Positions 35,709-48,360 are shown, counted from the stretch's first letter. The stretch: DNA of 64,000 nucleotides from Cladorhizidae sp. MBARI D1340-BT2 (GCA_028752905.1 JAQNBH010000012.1:23345112-23409111); one strand, 5' to 3'. Notes: generated by a model not told the origin, from the sequence alone. Program-made: numbers and translations.

Positions 35709-35741
35709 CACCAGATTGATCATCACCTGACCCACCAGCAG
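35709..35741 (-). CDS. 33-nt phase-1 microexon of the ZU5 gene
   Basis: It has the acceptor tttactgcag|ct and donor ctggtg|gtaagtg. In phase 1 it encodes (A)GGSGDDQSG(G), a flexible acidic linker. Length is a multiple of three and the phase matches the exon before it (36023-36003) and the ZU5 exon. It is a prediction from splice signals and phase only. Confidence 0.55.
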
Positions 35742-36002
35742 CTGCAGTAAATTATATAATTTTTAAATTGAATGGAATCTAACAGAACTGGATACTAGTA
35801 GCTCTAAGCTATAATAATTGCAAGCTAAATGAAAAATGGAGTGACAGGATCATGTTCATATGAAATTTAAACTGGAGTAATGATGACAGTCCTTTTAAAT
35901 ATATTGAGATGGTGTGTGTAAGCAATTGTGGCTTCCAAGATAATTTGAGTGTTAGGCGACATAAGTTAATGATATAGAAATTGATAAGTTTTACTGACTC
36001 AC

Positions 36003-36023
36003 CATTAGACTCCGTAATAGGAA
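36003..36023 (-). CDS. 21-nt phase-1 microexon of the ZU5 gene
   Basis: It has the acceptor ttcttgcag|tt and donor ctaatg|gtgagtc. In phase 1 it encodes (V)PITESN. It follows the ZU5 exon (end 37641, phase 1) and precedes the 33-nt microexon in a consistent frame. Confidence 0.55.
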
Positions 36024-36089
36024 CTGCAAGAATAACAAAAATAACAATAATGAGTTACTCTATACAACAATGTGGAGGAATGTAAGAGG

Positions 36090-37110
36090 TGTGAATAAGA
36101 ATAGACTGAGGAAGGCTACAATACAAAATACTGATGATCAATGGAGGACTAGCTGGGAAGAATTGAAGGGAAGAAGAAATAATCGAGTAAAAGAGGAAGA
36201 CGTGGTTGAAGTAGAGAAGAGGAAGGAAATAATAGAGGTTTTCCCTAAGCAGTTGGGAAGGATTAGGGGGAGTGTCAAGGTCAGGGGAGTGTGTTCCAAT
36301 TGAAAACCTAGAATCTACTGCTAAAGAGGTGAACTGGATGATTAGTGGGTTGGGTTCCAGGAGATGTACATTATTGAGAAAGAGTTGAAAAGGGGGAAGG
36401 ATCCTGGTCATGATGGTGAGTGGCTGGAAAAGTGACGACAAGGGTGTTGGGAGGTAGCTTAGTAAGGGTATAGAGAATCATATATTAACAGAAGGTCAGG
36501 CCAGAGAGAGGATGTGAGTGTTGAGGGGAGTGTGTGTGTGTGACATTATGACATCACAGGGACGGGAGTTATTTCTTGCAGGTCTAGATGCAAGCAAGGA
36601 TATGCTACAATGTGGAGAGGATTGTGGATGAAGATGAAAAAGGTATGGTGTTCAAGAAATTGTCAATGTGTGCAAAGACTTGTATGACCAAGTTGCCTGA
36701 GTGTTTTATTGGGTGGGTTCTAGGTGGTTTTAGATGAGGCAGGGCTGAAACAGGGTTGTTCTTTGTCACCAGGTCTGTATAATTATGTGATGGGATTTTG
36801 AAGGATTTTGAGGAAAAAGGGTTGGATTTAAGTGCAAGGAACAAGGTGTGGTTGGTTGCTATATGCTTATGATAATTATAATTAGCTAGAGATCAGGTGC
36901 AGTAACAGTGATATTGGATGTAGTGGGAATGTTTGCATTGAAGTATAGATTTAGGTTCAATAGTGAGTAAAGTAAGACAATGATGACGGGTGGCAAGTGA
37001 AAGATTAATGAGGAGAGAATGGAGAATGTGGAAGCTATAGTTGTGAGGAAATCCAACTGTTATATATGTAGATTCTAAGGTCCAGAACAAGTTTCTAGCC
37101 TTTATAGCAC
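36090..37110 (+). pseudogene. LINE reverse transcriptase relic (APE/Jockey- or RTE-like)
   Basis: Before the RT core the plus strand gives ELKRGKDPGHDGEWLEK (about 36370-36435), a worn version of the '...GPDG' entry motif. The clearest block is GLKQGCSLSPGLYNYVM (36743-36793), equivalent to the QGCPLSP...N box. Then LLYAYDN (about 36855) stands for the YADD box. Stops and frameshifts are frequent. It is a different LINE class from the RLE family at 0-13 kb. Weak but consistent motif order is the only evidence. Confidence 0.5.
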
Positions 37111-37640
37111 TGTGTAAGAAAGTTCACCATACAAACAAGATAGCTGTGCTGATGGACTCTTGGGATCATAATACAATTCCTATGAGGGCTGAAATTATTG
37201 ATACTAAAAGCATGCATGGCTAAACACACTCAGCGTAATCATGTCCATATGGAGCTCATGGCAACACTAAACCAAGTAACAACTATCGCAAAAAGTATCA
37301 GTTGTTTATGGCAATGTATGCCCCATGGTTTAGAGAGGTTGAGGGGCCTGACTTTGGATGTTACATCACATATATTAGTTAAAGACCTTATATAAATCAA
37401 TAACTCTGATTCATGTGCAAGTTAGGAAACTCCAATGTAGGGACACTCATTTTATTTTATTTTTTGACCTAAATTCCACCCCCCCCCCCACCCATTAAAG
37501 TAGTAAAGATGTGATAGTCTTGCTTGCGTGTGTGATTGACTCCTTTGAATGTTGTGTACTTGCAATAGACATTGTAAGTATACGTGTTGCAGGTGTCAAA
37601 CTTTCACCTCAACACACACAATCAACAATATATTACATAC

Positions 37641-38543
37641 CTGTGGGGACTGGCTGGTGTACTATCATGAAGTTCTTTGGACCTTCCACACCCTTAAGAT
37701 GGAATTTATAAGTCCAGTCTGATTGAGGATTGCTTGAGGTCAGCAATAGTTGGCGGAGAGGAGGACGACGACTTTCACATTTATAATGATCAATATCATA
37801 TTTACTGATGGAAGGATGTACCTGAGGTATTAAATGCCACCCAGTGTGTTGATCGGCTTCATCCTCTGGAATATCCAACTCAATACTCTTCTCATTTTCC
37901 TTGAATCGAACAACCTCTTGTACAATGGGTTGAGCTTCTTTGCCAAGCTTCATTTGCTTTTCAAAGTACTCCTCTACCTTGGTTTGATAAAGGTCAAGAT
38001 CTTCTACCGCAGAAAAGAACAGATTCCAACTGGCAGAACTGCAAGAGGGACTGCTGGACAGACTCCTTCTATACATGGAAACCAAGTATGACTTCTCAGG
38101 CTGAGAAAAGAAAAAACTTGCACTATATTCGTAAAGTTTACACACGATTGTATAGAATGAAAACTTCTTAACACGAAGTTCTCCCCAAGTGGAAGTGAAG
38201 TGACCGCCTTCAACGATGTGGTATTGGAATGGAGGTTTGGTATCTGAGCAGCAGGCAAAGGACAGGCGGTGTTTGTGAACTTTTGTCACACAATGCTGGA
38301 TCGTGATGGTGACTGGAGTGTTAAGTTCTTGGCGACAGTCTATCTGGTATATTCCACTCACACGCTCATGATAGTAAGGAAACACACATTTGCCAGATAC
38401 AAATGCAGAGACATGGAAAGTGCACTTCGTGACACCAGAAGGAAGATGACCGTCCTCAAAGTGTAGTTTGAAGCCGTAATTTTTCCAGTCAAGAGAAGTA
38501 GTCTGTCCTGTGAATATAACTGATGTTTCCCCCACAGCATTGC
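37641..38543 (-). CDS. ZU5-domain exon of a host gene (UNC5/PIDD-like architecture likely)
   Basis: A 903-nt open exon with a good acceptor (catgtgatccag|gcaatg) and an excellent donor (ccccacag|gtatgt), phase 1 at both ends. Residues about 10-125 fit a ZU5 domain: DWKNYGFKLHFEDGHLPSGV, CVFPYYHERVSGIYQIDCRQ, TPVTITIQHC, FQYHIVEGGHFTS and GELRVKKFS. The rest (about 130-300) is polar, with a long charged helix (KVEEYFEKQMKLGKEAQPIV) and ends VHQPVPT. ZU5 domains in ankyrin, UNC5 and PIDD precede a Death domain and act in membrane or death-signalling scaffolds; in sponges such combinations are numerous. Upstream exons were not identified. Downstream microexons at 36023 and 35741 and possibly the Death exon at 18276 follow in phase. 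No frameshift, so it may be a working gene. Confidence 0.8.
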
Positions 38544-38599
38544 CTGGATCACATGTACAAATACATATAATATATATTATGTTCACTCTTAATTAATCG

Positions 38600-39680
38600 T
38601 AAGAATATAATCAGGATCACAGCTACTGGCAGACTTGTCAGGTTTTAGTTTGATCACTATTGCGGACATAATAATATATATATATTATGTAACTCAAGTT
38701 CTAGGTTCTTGATGACAGTGTTTATCAGTTTTCTAGACATAAAGTTAATGATAATCATAAGAGCCTGTTAAAAATAGTTGGTTGAACCAATATAGAGAGT
38801 GCGAGCACACTTTACTGATATCAAGGGAAGTGGAGGCACTCAGTAAACAGTGCAACCTGATATAAAGACAAAAACAACAATGATCTAACTAATCTAGCTT
38901 CCTACAACATCAGCTATAGAATTGTTTTATTTAATCCCCCCCCCCCCCCCCCCCCCCCCCCACCCCCCCTAGGCTTTCAGTGCATATGGATCTTATTTCT
39001 TTATTAATTATTATCATTATTATTACTCTTTGTTCAAGCCCTTTGGAGTTTATGGTGGTCAATCAGAGCTGATATAAATGGTCTGACCAATGCACAAGCA
39101 GTGGAACCCGCTGGACCTGTTTCACCACCTATGTACGTAATCATACATATTTACTGCAGAGTGTCAGAACATTGCCTTGCAGAATTAGATACTAGTGCTT
39201 GGAATGGGAGAACCAGAAGCTAGATTTTTTTGTCAAAATGATCTCTAATCAGATAACTAGAAATAATAGTTGCATTAATTTTGGTAAATGGTGAGTAGCC
39301 TGTGAAAACAGTAATCTTCTGGTAACCTTGTAGAGGGTTGGAATGTAGCTGAATGTGCAAATTTTGCATGACCAGTTACCCGTCCCATGCACATGACCAG
39401 CACAATATAATAAAGGCCACTTTGACTACAAGGGTTTCTGAATACCACCTAAATATTACATAGATGCCAAGTGTGATCAAGAGTGCTGGAATGCTCCTGT
39501 TGGCCTTGCTGTTAGAACTCATGTCAATTGACAATGTGCTCAGGTCAGTGCCATAGTGTAGCTTGTTTGCTATTCTGAAAAGCTCTGACTGCAGTTCTAA
39601 GGCTAGAGAGAATTAATTGTTGTTCTTAGGACACAAGTTAAAAAAAAAGTGGCTAAATTTGCATTTGCGTGTCGTAGGAT
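38600..39680. other. No gene seen; poly-C run at about 38936-38967
   Basis: The sequence is AT-rich, with a C tract broken by one A. No ORF with motifs. Confidence 0.5.
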
Positions 39681-39829
39681 TACAAAAATTCTATAGCTGT
39701 AGACTTCAACTTATGATGACAAACGAATCATGGGTGGACAGACCGATACGTGGCCCCTGACATAGAATGAAATGCTGAAGAGATGGCTCTGTAGGTCTTT
39801 CGACAGGTGATTGCTTCAATATGATCAGC

Positions 39830-41305
39830 ACATTTCTGGAATATTATGGTAGATGATACTATAGATACCTCTTAACAAGGAGCAAGTTGTTATCTGTTTC
39901 CGATGGATGGATAGTGAACTAGGGTGATACATTATGCCCTGCTTCGAATGAGTCTTTCCATAACAAAACTCAGGGTATAGTGTTACGATAGTGCTGCATC
40001 TATGTCGGGAGCACATGGTGGGCTAGCCAAACTGATATTGATGAAAAACTGAGAGCACTCTACACTCATTGCTATGGGCATGCTCTGATGCTTGAACGCT
40101 TGCAAAGTGATGAGGGATGTTTTGGACACATCATACAAGATTGTGAAGCTAATCAAGAAATCTTCTTGGCATGATGCCATGCTCCAAAATCTAAGTCAAC
40201 AATTACCAGACTTGACTTCAGGTATTCAAGTTCTTTGTCCAACAAGATGCACAAGCTCTATACAGCATCATTGAGAACTTCTAAGTAGTTTGGGATGAAT
40301 CACTTGATGTAGTCAAGGAGACAGAAATACGAGCCAGGATCATAGGTGTGTCATCAAGCATGATTCAATTTAGTGCTAGGAGAATTAGTCTTGAGACACA
40401 TCGACAACATAAACAAGACCTTCCAATCTCTTCAAATGTCTGCAGCTGAAGGGAAGAAGGTAACATGTATGACTGTCACCACATTGCAGTTGATTCCATC
40501 TGATGCAGACTTCAATCATCTCTGGTTCAAAGTCACAAAAAATGGCCACCGATTGTGAAGTGGAATATACAGTACTACCATGGAGACAAGAAAATCTGAA
40601 GATGGCTCAGCTGTAGGAGACTTCCCCACTGACATCAGATCATTTTACAGAGCAATCTACTTTGAACCTCTGGATCTTGTCATACCTAGCATAAAGGCAT
40701 GCTTTGATCAACCCTGCTACAAAGTGTACTGCAAGCTAGAGGATCTTCTTGAGAAAGGTGCATAACAAAGAAAATTTTGACAAAGATTCGGTACTCGGAG
40801 GCTAATGAATGAGTCTATGATAAAGTACTTGGCTAGATATTATGATTTTGATATTAGTGAAGAGTTGGTAATTAAATTCATCAAAAAAACTCCAACCAGA
40901 GAATTAAAGTTCATCACAGACTTCTACGAGGTCAACTATCACTTTACCCAACTGGAAATGCACCTGAAAGTGATGTATAGCAACCTCTCATGGTACAGTA
41001 TTGAAGTACCTAAGGAGTCTCTCAACTACACAAAGAGCACTATGGTGTGAAGTGTGCAAACTGGCTTCATTGATACTTATCATGCCTGCTACAAATGCTT
41101 CAAGTGGACCCTCCTTCAGCTCATTGTGTCGTATCAAGAGTTATTTATGAGCGACAATGAGATAGAACAATGTCATGATGCTTTAAATGCTAAGGAGCAC
41201 ACTGACAAGTTAAACTTGATCGATCTTGGGAATGCATTCAATTGGAGTTCAAGTCACAGAGAAACAATATTTGGCAAATTTCTGCCAAGTGATTTAGAAC
41301 TTTGA
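39830..41305 (+). pseudogene. hAT transposase, fourth copy (ZMYM1-like)
   Basis: The plus strand reads IMVDDTIDTS (about 39848, worn ADETTD box), LLRMSLSITKLRV followed by CYDSAASMSGAHGGLAK (about 39985-40030), CYGHAL-like sequence (about 40074), MRDVLDTSYKIVKLIKKSSW (40110-40170), VLCPTRCTSS (about 40230), LGELVLRHIDNINKTFQSLQ (40376-40435), MSAAEGKKV, then PLDLVIPSIKACFDQPCYKV. It ends with IEQCHDALNAKEHTDKL at 41160. The N-terminal zinc finger and the dimerisation domain are absent. Stops and small shifts break it into at least six pieces. Confidence 0.75.
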
Positions 41306-41639
41306 TGTTAGTTTGTTGAGTGCTCTAACTGAAAACAATAAGTCAAAGATTAATTACTAATTGACCACAACTGATTTCAATCAAAATAGGTGCAGTGATG
41401 TTGGGCTACTGCACTTCAGAAGTGCTTCCTACACACCTGAGGAATAGGGGATTTCCTAATTAGATTTACATAACTACTACACATTGTTTGAGTTCTCATT
41501 TGACACTACATGGCAGGGAGTCGTATCCTTTCCAAAGTTACTTGTACCATAGGGAGGCATCTCAACCTAAAATTTGTGAGGTCACCATCGGGCAAATACT
41601 GCCTTTCCTGATGAAGCTGCCATGAGAACAGTCCAAACT

Positions 41640-42500
41640 TGCAGTGAGTCTTTCTGTTACATGAGCCACATGAAGAATAAGCAAATCTTATAAGTCAGAC
41701 AAAGAAGGAGCTAATCTATGAGTCAGAATAAGAAAGAACTGGATTTCTGAGACACACCATGAAAGAAGAGCAAGTAGTGTTTGCTGGTACCAGTGCAGCT
41801 TTCCTCAAAATGTGAGCTTCCAGAAACTGAAGGATCAGCCAGAAAGAGAATGTTCAAAATGGCAATGGCAATTATTTTAAAGAAGAAGTTCTACACTTCT
41901 GCAAACACTTCTTCAAACAAAATATACCATTAATCCTAGTCTCAATGTTAGACACCCACATACCTCTAGTCGTGGCCTTAGTCCAGAGGTCTATACCTGT
42001 CCCAACATCAGACATGCCCATATCCATACCCCAAACACATAACTCCCTGCTAGCCTAGGCCCAGATCCAGCCCTAGTTCCTATCCACACATACAGCCATA
42101 CATTGAACATTCCGGACTAATTATCTCTTCTTTACAATACACTTCTCAATATTCAACTTGAAATTGTACTCCCTCCACATTATGACTAGATGCTCTGTTC
42201 CTGATGAAAGCCAGAGCATCTAGTTGAAATGTTGAGACAGTCAGGTTGATTATTGAGAAGGTTATTGTAATGTTATTATGTCAACTGAGAGTTCATTGAG
42301 AGTTCTCTCTTCTTTTCTCCAAGTTTTTGAGTTTTACAGATTTTTTTTATTGGCTTAGCTCAGCTTTTGTCTTCTCTGCTAGTCCAATCACACCCGAGGT
42401 CATCCACATCACTGCATTATATCTCTGTCAATCACACCATTCACCATATCACATGGACCAATTACAGAAGTGCAAAACATACTTACTCCTCATATATCTG
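41640..42500. repeat. Composite dispersed repeat module, copy I
   Basis: The segment 'gttacatgagccacatgaag ... cattatatctctgtcaatca' has counterparts at 50055-50815 and 61225-62025. The three share the order: gagccacatgaag, gacaaagaaggagct, agtgtttgctgg, a list of 'catccccata'-like words, and tcaatcaccattcaccat. Copy I is the most diverged. No coding function was recognised. In copy III the module runs directly into the 21-bp minisatellite. Confidence 0.75.
42185..42310. repeat. Dispersed hairpin repeat with hammerhead-like core
   Basis: A perfect 12-bp inverted repeat (ctagatgctctg / cagagcatctag) encloses ttcctgatgaaagc. The word CTGATGA (42201-42207) is followed after the stem by GAAA (42225-42228). 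The downstream 'gttattatgtcaactgagag' is shared with 47060-47375 and, inverted, with the left flank of the 34-bp minisatellite (18937-18990). Confidence 0.7.
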
Positions 42501-42879
42501 GGGTGTAATAACCACTCAGGCCAGTCAGGCCATGGGAATACCAATATTTATAAAATGTGGGTGTGGCCAAGGTATATGTGCTCAAATCATGTGCATTTGT
42601 AAAGCAGCATAAGCTTGAACTCTGAACAGAATGGCTGAAGGTACAGGTAATTGTTGATATTTCAGATTGGTACACCTCATGTATATAACCTGGCTTCTCG
42701 GGTCTCATCAATTCCACCTCAATAGCTACTACACTATTTGTAAAATAGTACTGTACTCTACTAAGTATATATATGACTTTGCAGCAATCTCACCACTAAA
42801 ACAATGTTGCAGTAGTCAGTCGACTGTTACTGCAGCTGCAAGTCCTTCCTTCTGTGTACTATCTTCCACTTAACAATTG

Positions 42880-43158
42880 TTAAAACACATGCAAACTTAA
42901 AATAGCTGACACTGCATCCATTTCTTGCAAATGCTTCACATATCCAGAAATCTCATGTATAAAAACAGGGTTAGGTCCCATAGAGTTTGGATATGCGACA
43001 GTCTTCTGTCCTACACACCAGCTGGATCGAGGATTTAAGTAACCCAAGAGCTCCTTGGGAAGAAAACATTGTATATCGCTGTTTCCAGCACTTATGGATT
43101 GCCAAGGGAACTTTTTTTCACTGCAATGCGTCACGTGGTCCTGTGCATTGCCACACAT
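42880..43158 (-). CDS. Unrecognised 92-codon ORF
   Basis: This open minus-strand frame (WQSISAGNSDIQCFLPKELL, SSWCVGQKTVAYPNSMGPNP) has unbiased composition and does not look repeat-derived. An acceptor-like 'ggcaatgcacag|gacc' lies near its start. It sits between two halves of the composite repeat module (42500 and 43700), which the copy at 50.8 kb lacks. No family recognised; it may be an exon or chance. Confidence 0.25.
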   Translation of the reverse strand: MCGNAQDHVTHCSEKKFPWQSISAGNSDIQCFLPKELLGYLNPRSSWCVGQKTVAYPNSMGPNPVFIHEISGYVKHLQEMDAVSAILSLHVF

Positions 43159-43699
43159 GTTGGCACATGTTTTTAATTAAAGTGAAAAAAGCCAAGACTG
43201 CTACCAAGATAGATCAAGAATTGCAAATAATTACACTAAGTTTAGACTCAGAGTGGGTACGGTAGACCATCCATAACTGGAATAACCCTGTACCAATAGC
43301 AGATAAAAATTATTATGATTACTGAAAGTGTTGGTTAGCTTCTTCTGGGTCTATCATTTCTTAGCTGCAAGAGCTCACAATGACATAAGTCACTCAGCAT
43401 TAGATATATAGGTTGCACGCACTTGCTTCTTCTGTTGCTCTAGCCAAGTTCTGCAAACATTTCGACAGCATGTCAATGTTGGGTTGCAGAATCAAGACAT
43501 AGCTAGCTACCTGTGCAACACCATGAGTCAACAATAGCTCAACAACCTTATGGTGCAGTTTCCCTCAATATAAAAAGGAATTGCTAATGGACTTATTATA
43601 ATTCTGAGCATAAACTCAAAGTGTTTGATGTACATGTATATCCATACCACACCCACAAATGCATGTTTAAGTGTTTAAATATACACATGCATGGGCATG

Positions 43700-44200
43700 A
43701 TCTGAATAACCGGACCAATGAAATTTAGCTTGGTACACCCCTATATATATATACCATCATAAGGACACCTCATTTTTAGCAGCACTGATGAAGAGACCAG
43801 TGCATCGAAAGCTTTGTAATAAGAATTTATTGATCTCTGTATCAAGTCAATCTGTATCGAGTCAATCCTTGATGCTATTATGGAGAGAAACAAAAACAAT
43901 AAGATGTCTGGTATTGCCAAATGTTATACTTCTGCTAGAAGCAGGGGAACCGATAGTACCCAGAAAGCAGGTGCTCAATAAGGCGAGCGAGGAAGAGAGA
44001 AAGAGCTCGGCCTCCCTATCATCAATAGTGGCTCGAAACATCACTCAACATTTTTTACTCCATCCCTGACATGGAAGAAAGAAGAAGACCATCTCCAGTG
44101 TCACTATAAGTTACCACAGGAACACACTGCACTAGCACCACCACCAAATACAACTATAACTTAGATAGCTTCATACACCCAAAGGATACTTCAACTCAAC
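43700..44200. repeat. Composite module continuation, matching 50840-51270
   Basis: Shared blocks: CTGATGA at 43785 followed by GAAA at 43807 ('gcatcgaaagctttg'), 'aagaatttattgatctctgt' and 'agatagcttcata'. The counterpart at 50871 has the degenerate 'atcaaaggctg'. Confidence 0.7.
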
Positions 44201-44219
44201 TATCCTGCATCACCCCAAC

Positions 44220-44600
44220 TCATACACACACACCACACGCACACACACACACACTCCAACTCATAGACCCCCCTCCCCACACCCCAAACACCAACCACCC
44301 CAACTCATATATATACAATTCCCACCACTCCATCTCACTAGACACACCATCGAAGCAGCACTAATTCATACACACATCACCACAACTCACACATATACCT
44401 TCTTCTCATACACACATCACTCCCACACCCCAACTCATATACACATCACCCCCATCCCCTCAACTAATAAACATACCACTCACACTATCCCAACTTGTAC
44501 CCACATCACCCAACCCCCATAACTCATATACACACCACTCCATCACCTCAACTTATAACCCCCCCCCCCTCTGCCATTCCACTCATCCCCCCCTCCTCCC
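44220..44600. repeat. Degenerate 'ccaactcatacacacaccac' minisatellite, locus 1
   Basis: C/A-rich units of roughly 20 bp repeat irregularly, with short C runs. Sister loci are at 45380-45605, 45950-46510 and 51290-51710. Confidence 0.8.
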
Positions 44601-45379
44601 CACCTCATAGACCTGCCAACATTTTGTGAATAAAATGTGGGACACAGGACATGCCTGTATTTCTAGGGGTCAGGAGAGGTGGAATTCAAATGCTTTTGGG
44701 TTTTGCTGCAAACTTGGACAGCAAAATATCATGGCCAATAAATATATCAATTCATGTTAAAGGAATAGTTTAGTTTGACTTCATGGCAGTGTAAGTAGAA
44801 AACCTTGCTTTCAGGTGCCAAAAACATTTTTGCATTCTTCAGGATCCATTTTACAAAACATGGACATTTCTTTGGTCACAGTGAATTAGATTTTATTCTC
44901 CTCCAGTCTTGGCACATGCAGTAGTTCGTGCTTGCTATATATCTGGATGAAATTTCGAAACTGACTGGATTCACTGACTGATTGAATGTCTGGTAAAGAT
45001 CTGATTGGGAGACGGTTCTAGAAATTTGGCCAGTAATTCGCGTGAAAGTACTAAAAGGTTGTGTCATAATAATGCCATATAGGAGCTGAGTGCAAAGGTT
45101 ACATGGACGGTAGAGTGAAGAGCTGCTAGACAGGTCGTGTATGGGTATGGGCAATCATTCAGCACAGGTTTTTCCAGTTCATAGCTGACCTTAGCTATAC
45201 TAAAGCTATAAAATATTAAAGAACGAACTGGCTGGTTGGAACAGCTACTACTTGCTATTTAAAAACAGTAGCAAGTAAAATGTTGGGCATTTGACACGTC
45301 TGGTGGGACAGTAGGACAGGGATGTGGACCGCAGGACTGTTCTGCGAGATACGGGACAGTTGCCAGATTAGACCCCACA

Positions 45380-45605
45380 ATCCCAATCCATACACACCGC
45401 CAACTCATATGCATAAAACCACCACCATCCTAACTGATACACACACTACCCACAATGCCCCACTCACACAAAGAACCCCACAACCCCAACTCGTACAAAC
45501 ACCACCAAACTCATACACCCCCACCAACTCAATCATACACATGCTACCCACACCACTGTAACTCATATACACACCACCACCACTGTCCCAACTCATACAC
45601 ACACA
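45380..45605. repeat. Degenerate 'actcatacacacacc' minisatellite, locus 2
   Basis: Same type as at 44220, separated from locus 3 by a Gypsy RT relic. Confidence 0.75.
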
Positions 45606-45619
45606 ACCTTGAGAGTTAG

Positions 45620-45945
45620 CCCAGCAGGTCAACCTTTTGAAAACTGCTTGGAGGTGATGTAAATGCTCCTCCTAAGCTGCACTGAAATAACAATTTCATC
45701 CAGGTAGGCTTCTACAAATTGAAGGCCATTAATAACCCTATCCATCAGGCATTGGAAGGTAGCAGGAGCTCACTGCAACCTCAATGGCATAACCTTGTAT
45801 TGAAATAGCGCTGAAGAGGTGGCAAATGTGACCTTGGGTCGGGATTCTGGAGCCACTGACACCTGCCAATAATCTCAGGTCAAAACTAACATTGATACAG
45901 TAAGTGAACAGCTTGGTCCAAACGATGGTTTGAGTCATCTATTGT
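45620..45945 (-). pseudogene. Gypsy-like reverse transcriptase fragment
   Basis: The minus strand reads DYWQVSVAPESRPKVTFATS, SALFQYKVMPLRL (MPFGL motif changed), APATFQCLMDRVINGLQFVE and AYLDEIVI (YxDD box with the second Asp as Glu), then EEHLHHLQAVFKRL in another frame. This covers RT boxes 3-5 of a Ty3/Gypsy element. It is cut on both sides by the C/A-rich minisatellite, so it is an island within it. Confidence 0.75.
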
Positions 45946-45949
45946 ATAT

Positions 45950-46510
45950 ACCAACCCATACACACACCACTCCCACTATACCAACTCATACACCCCCACT
46001 TTACCAACTCATACACATACCACCCCCACTATACCAACTCATACAAACACCACCCCCACTATACCAACCCATACAAACACCACTCCCACTATACCAACTC
46101 ATACACCCCCACTATACCAACTCATACACCCCCACTATACCAACCAATACACACACACACACTATACCAACTCATACACACACCATCCCAAATCATACAC
46201 AAAGACCTTACTACCCCACTCATATACACCCCACAACCCCAACTCTTACACACATACCACCCCAGTATACCAACTCATGAACACACCACCCCCATGTTAT
46301 CAACTCATAAACACGTCACCCACACCATCCTAATCAACTCACACACACACCACCCCAACTAACACACAAAGACCCCATTGCCGCACTCATACACACCTAC
46401 CGCACAATTGCAACTCATACACAGACACCACCCAACCCATACCTCCTCTACCCATCAACTCAATCATACACACACTAACACCCACCTCATCTAATATACA
46501 CACTACTCCC
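45950..46510. repeat. Degenerate 'ccccactataccaactcata' minisatellite, locus 3
   Basis: Units of about 20-30 bp with ataccaactcatacac. It is followed by a C run at about 46620-46638. Confidence 0.8.
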
Positions 46511-47056
46511 ATTAGTTCTATCCATAAATATTCTATAGTTAGATCTCTTCCTCACACATTCTTCTACACTTAGTTCCAACCCCCTGCACTCACCCTCACT
46601 GCACTTAAACAACCTCCTGCCCCCCCCCCCCCCCCCCCTCCCACCACCACACACACACTCAAACACCCCCCTTCACGCCTACCCTAACCCACTGTAGACC
46701 ATTCCCTACGACCATGGCATAACTCAAGAAACCCAGGCAGGAAGAGTGTGGTACCCTTTGCTTCTGTCCCCCAGCCCCAACCCAAAATGAACAGTGTTTG
46801 TATAGACACCCCAGTGTCTCACCTGGATGACTACACCCATATCATAGACGTGGAGGCAATATTGTAACTTGGGAAAGCTAAACACCAAAAAAAATCCAGC
46901 CATTATGCTACCTTAGCCATGGATTTGGGAACGGGATCACTGCCTGGACATGTAAAAGCTGGTGTATGATCTGAAAACTAGCACTTAAAGGATTTCTCAC
47001 CATCAATGCCACCACCAGCCATCACTTGGACCAATAGCACCAACATAGTCAAAAGT

Positions 47057-47375
47057 ATAACATTTATTATTATAATACTATTCTCAATAATCAACTCGAA
47101 ATTGTATTCTCCCGATGTTTCGATTATGTCAACTGAGAGTTCAACATAGTCAAAACTATAGCATTTATTATTATAATACTATTCTCAATAATCAACTCGA
47201 AATTGTATTCTCCCGATGTTTCGACTAGATGCACTAGCCTTAATCAGGAATATTCCTGATGAACTCTAGAGTATCTGATGAGAGCGTCTAGTCAAAACAT
47301 AGAGAGAATACAATTTCAAGTTGATTACTGAGAAGGTGATTGTAATGTTATTATATCAACTGAGAGTTCATTGAG
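47057..47375. repeat. Dispersed hairpin repeat, 101-bp partial duplication, palindrome
   Basis: The block catttattattataatac ... gatgtttcga occurs at 47061 and 47162 (period 101). The second copy continues into ctagatgcactagccttaatcagg and a perfect palindrome tcaggaatattcctga. On the minus strand CTGATTA (47247-47241) and GAAA (47222-47219) flank a stem. It is related to 42185-42310. Confidence 0.75.
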
Positions 47376-47679
47376 AACATTTATTGTTAAATAAATGCTT
47401 AATAGTCAATAAAGCTACTACTTCAGTGGCTCAGATCTTATGGCTCAACTACTCCAGTGTATGAACATCATAAATAAAATGCTTAGATAATCCATGCTTC
47501 GCCCAGAAAAAACAATTCTCTACATAAATTTCTTCTGACGCATCATTTGTATGCTCTGGCATCAGCGAGTAACTAGCAACCTTTCCATTCTGTCAGATGC
47601 GATATGAAAGTTGATTCCTAATTTTTTTGGCTAACGTTTCCTTGGCCTTCAGGGGCAAATGAATAGATGGACACAACAC

Positions 47680-47985
47680 AACACATTTATACTCACTGGC
47701 AACATAATTATATTCACTGGCAACACATTTATACTCACTGGCAACACATTCGTACTCATTGGCAACACATTTATACTCACTGGCAACACATTTATACTAA
47801 CTGGCAACATATTTACACACACTGACAACACATTAACGCTCACTGGGAACACATTTTCACTCACTAGCAACACATTTATACTTACTTGCAACACATTTCC
47901 ACTCACTGGCAACATATTCAAACTCACTGGCAACACATTTACGCTCACTGGGAACACATTTATACTCACTGGCAACATGTGTCAA
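47680..47985. repeat. 21-bp minisatellite, array 1 (about 14 units)
   Basis: The unit is acacatttatactcactggca with many variants. It starts next to 'aggggcaaatga' and ends at 'ggcaacatgtgtcaaatg', the same right border as arrays 2 and 3. Confidence 0.95.
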
Positions 47986-48215
47986 ATGAAATGCATGTGA
48001 TTCATGATCTGTCAGCCAGTGACGGGTGTAGTTTCACACCATGGTCGTGAGAGTTGAGATTCAGCAGTCAGGCAGCTCCAGGCCTGCATCAGTCTGACAT
48101 GACTGTGCTTATACACTCTAGCATTCAATCAAGTCATGACCTGAGCCTAACAGGCAACACTTAGCCTGCACAACTTGCAATTACACCCACCCCCAGAGTT
48201 GATTGGTTATTTGCA
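47986..48215. repeat. Post-array block, copy 1
   Basis: The sequence tgaaatgcatgtgattcatg ... ctccaggcctgcatcagtct ... acaggcaacacttagcctgc is repeated after arrays 2 (53676-53945) and 3 (62635-62880). Its last part also occurs at 57398-57480. Confidence 0.85.
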
Positions 48216-48360
48216 GTCAGATCCATTACCTTCTATTTTTATTGTATAAACATGGCTGGTGAAGCTATTTAAAGGAAACTGCTGAGGATTGAGATAGAGA
48301 ACTAGTTAACAGGATTCTGTTTTGTTCCACCTGGTCATCTTCATACTTCATCCAGTTGTA

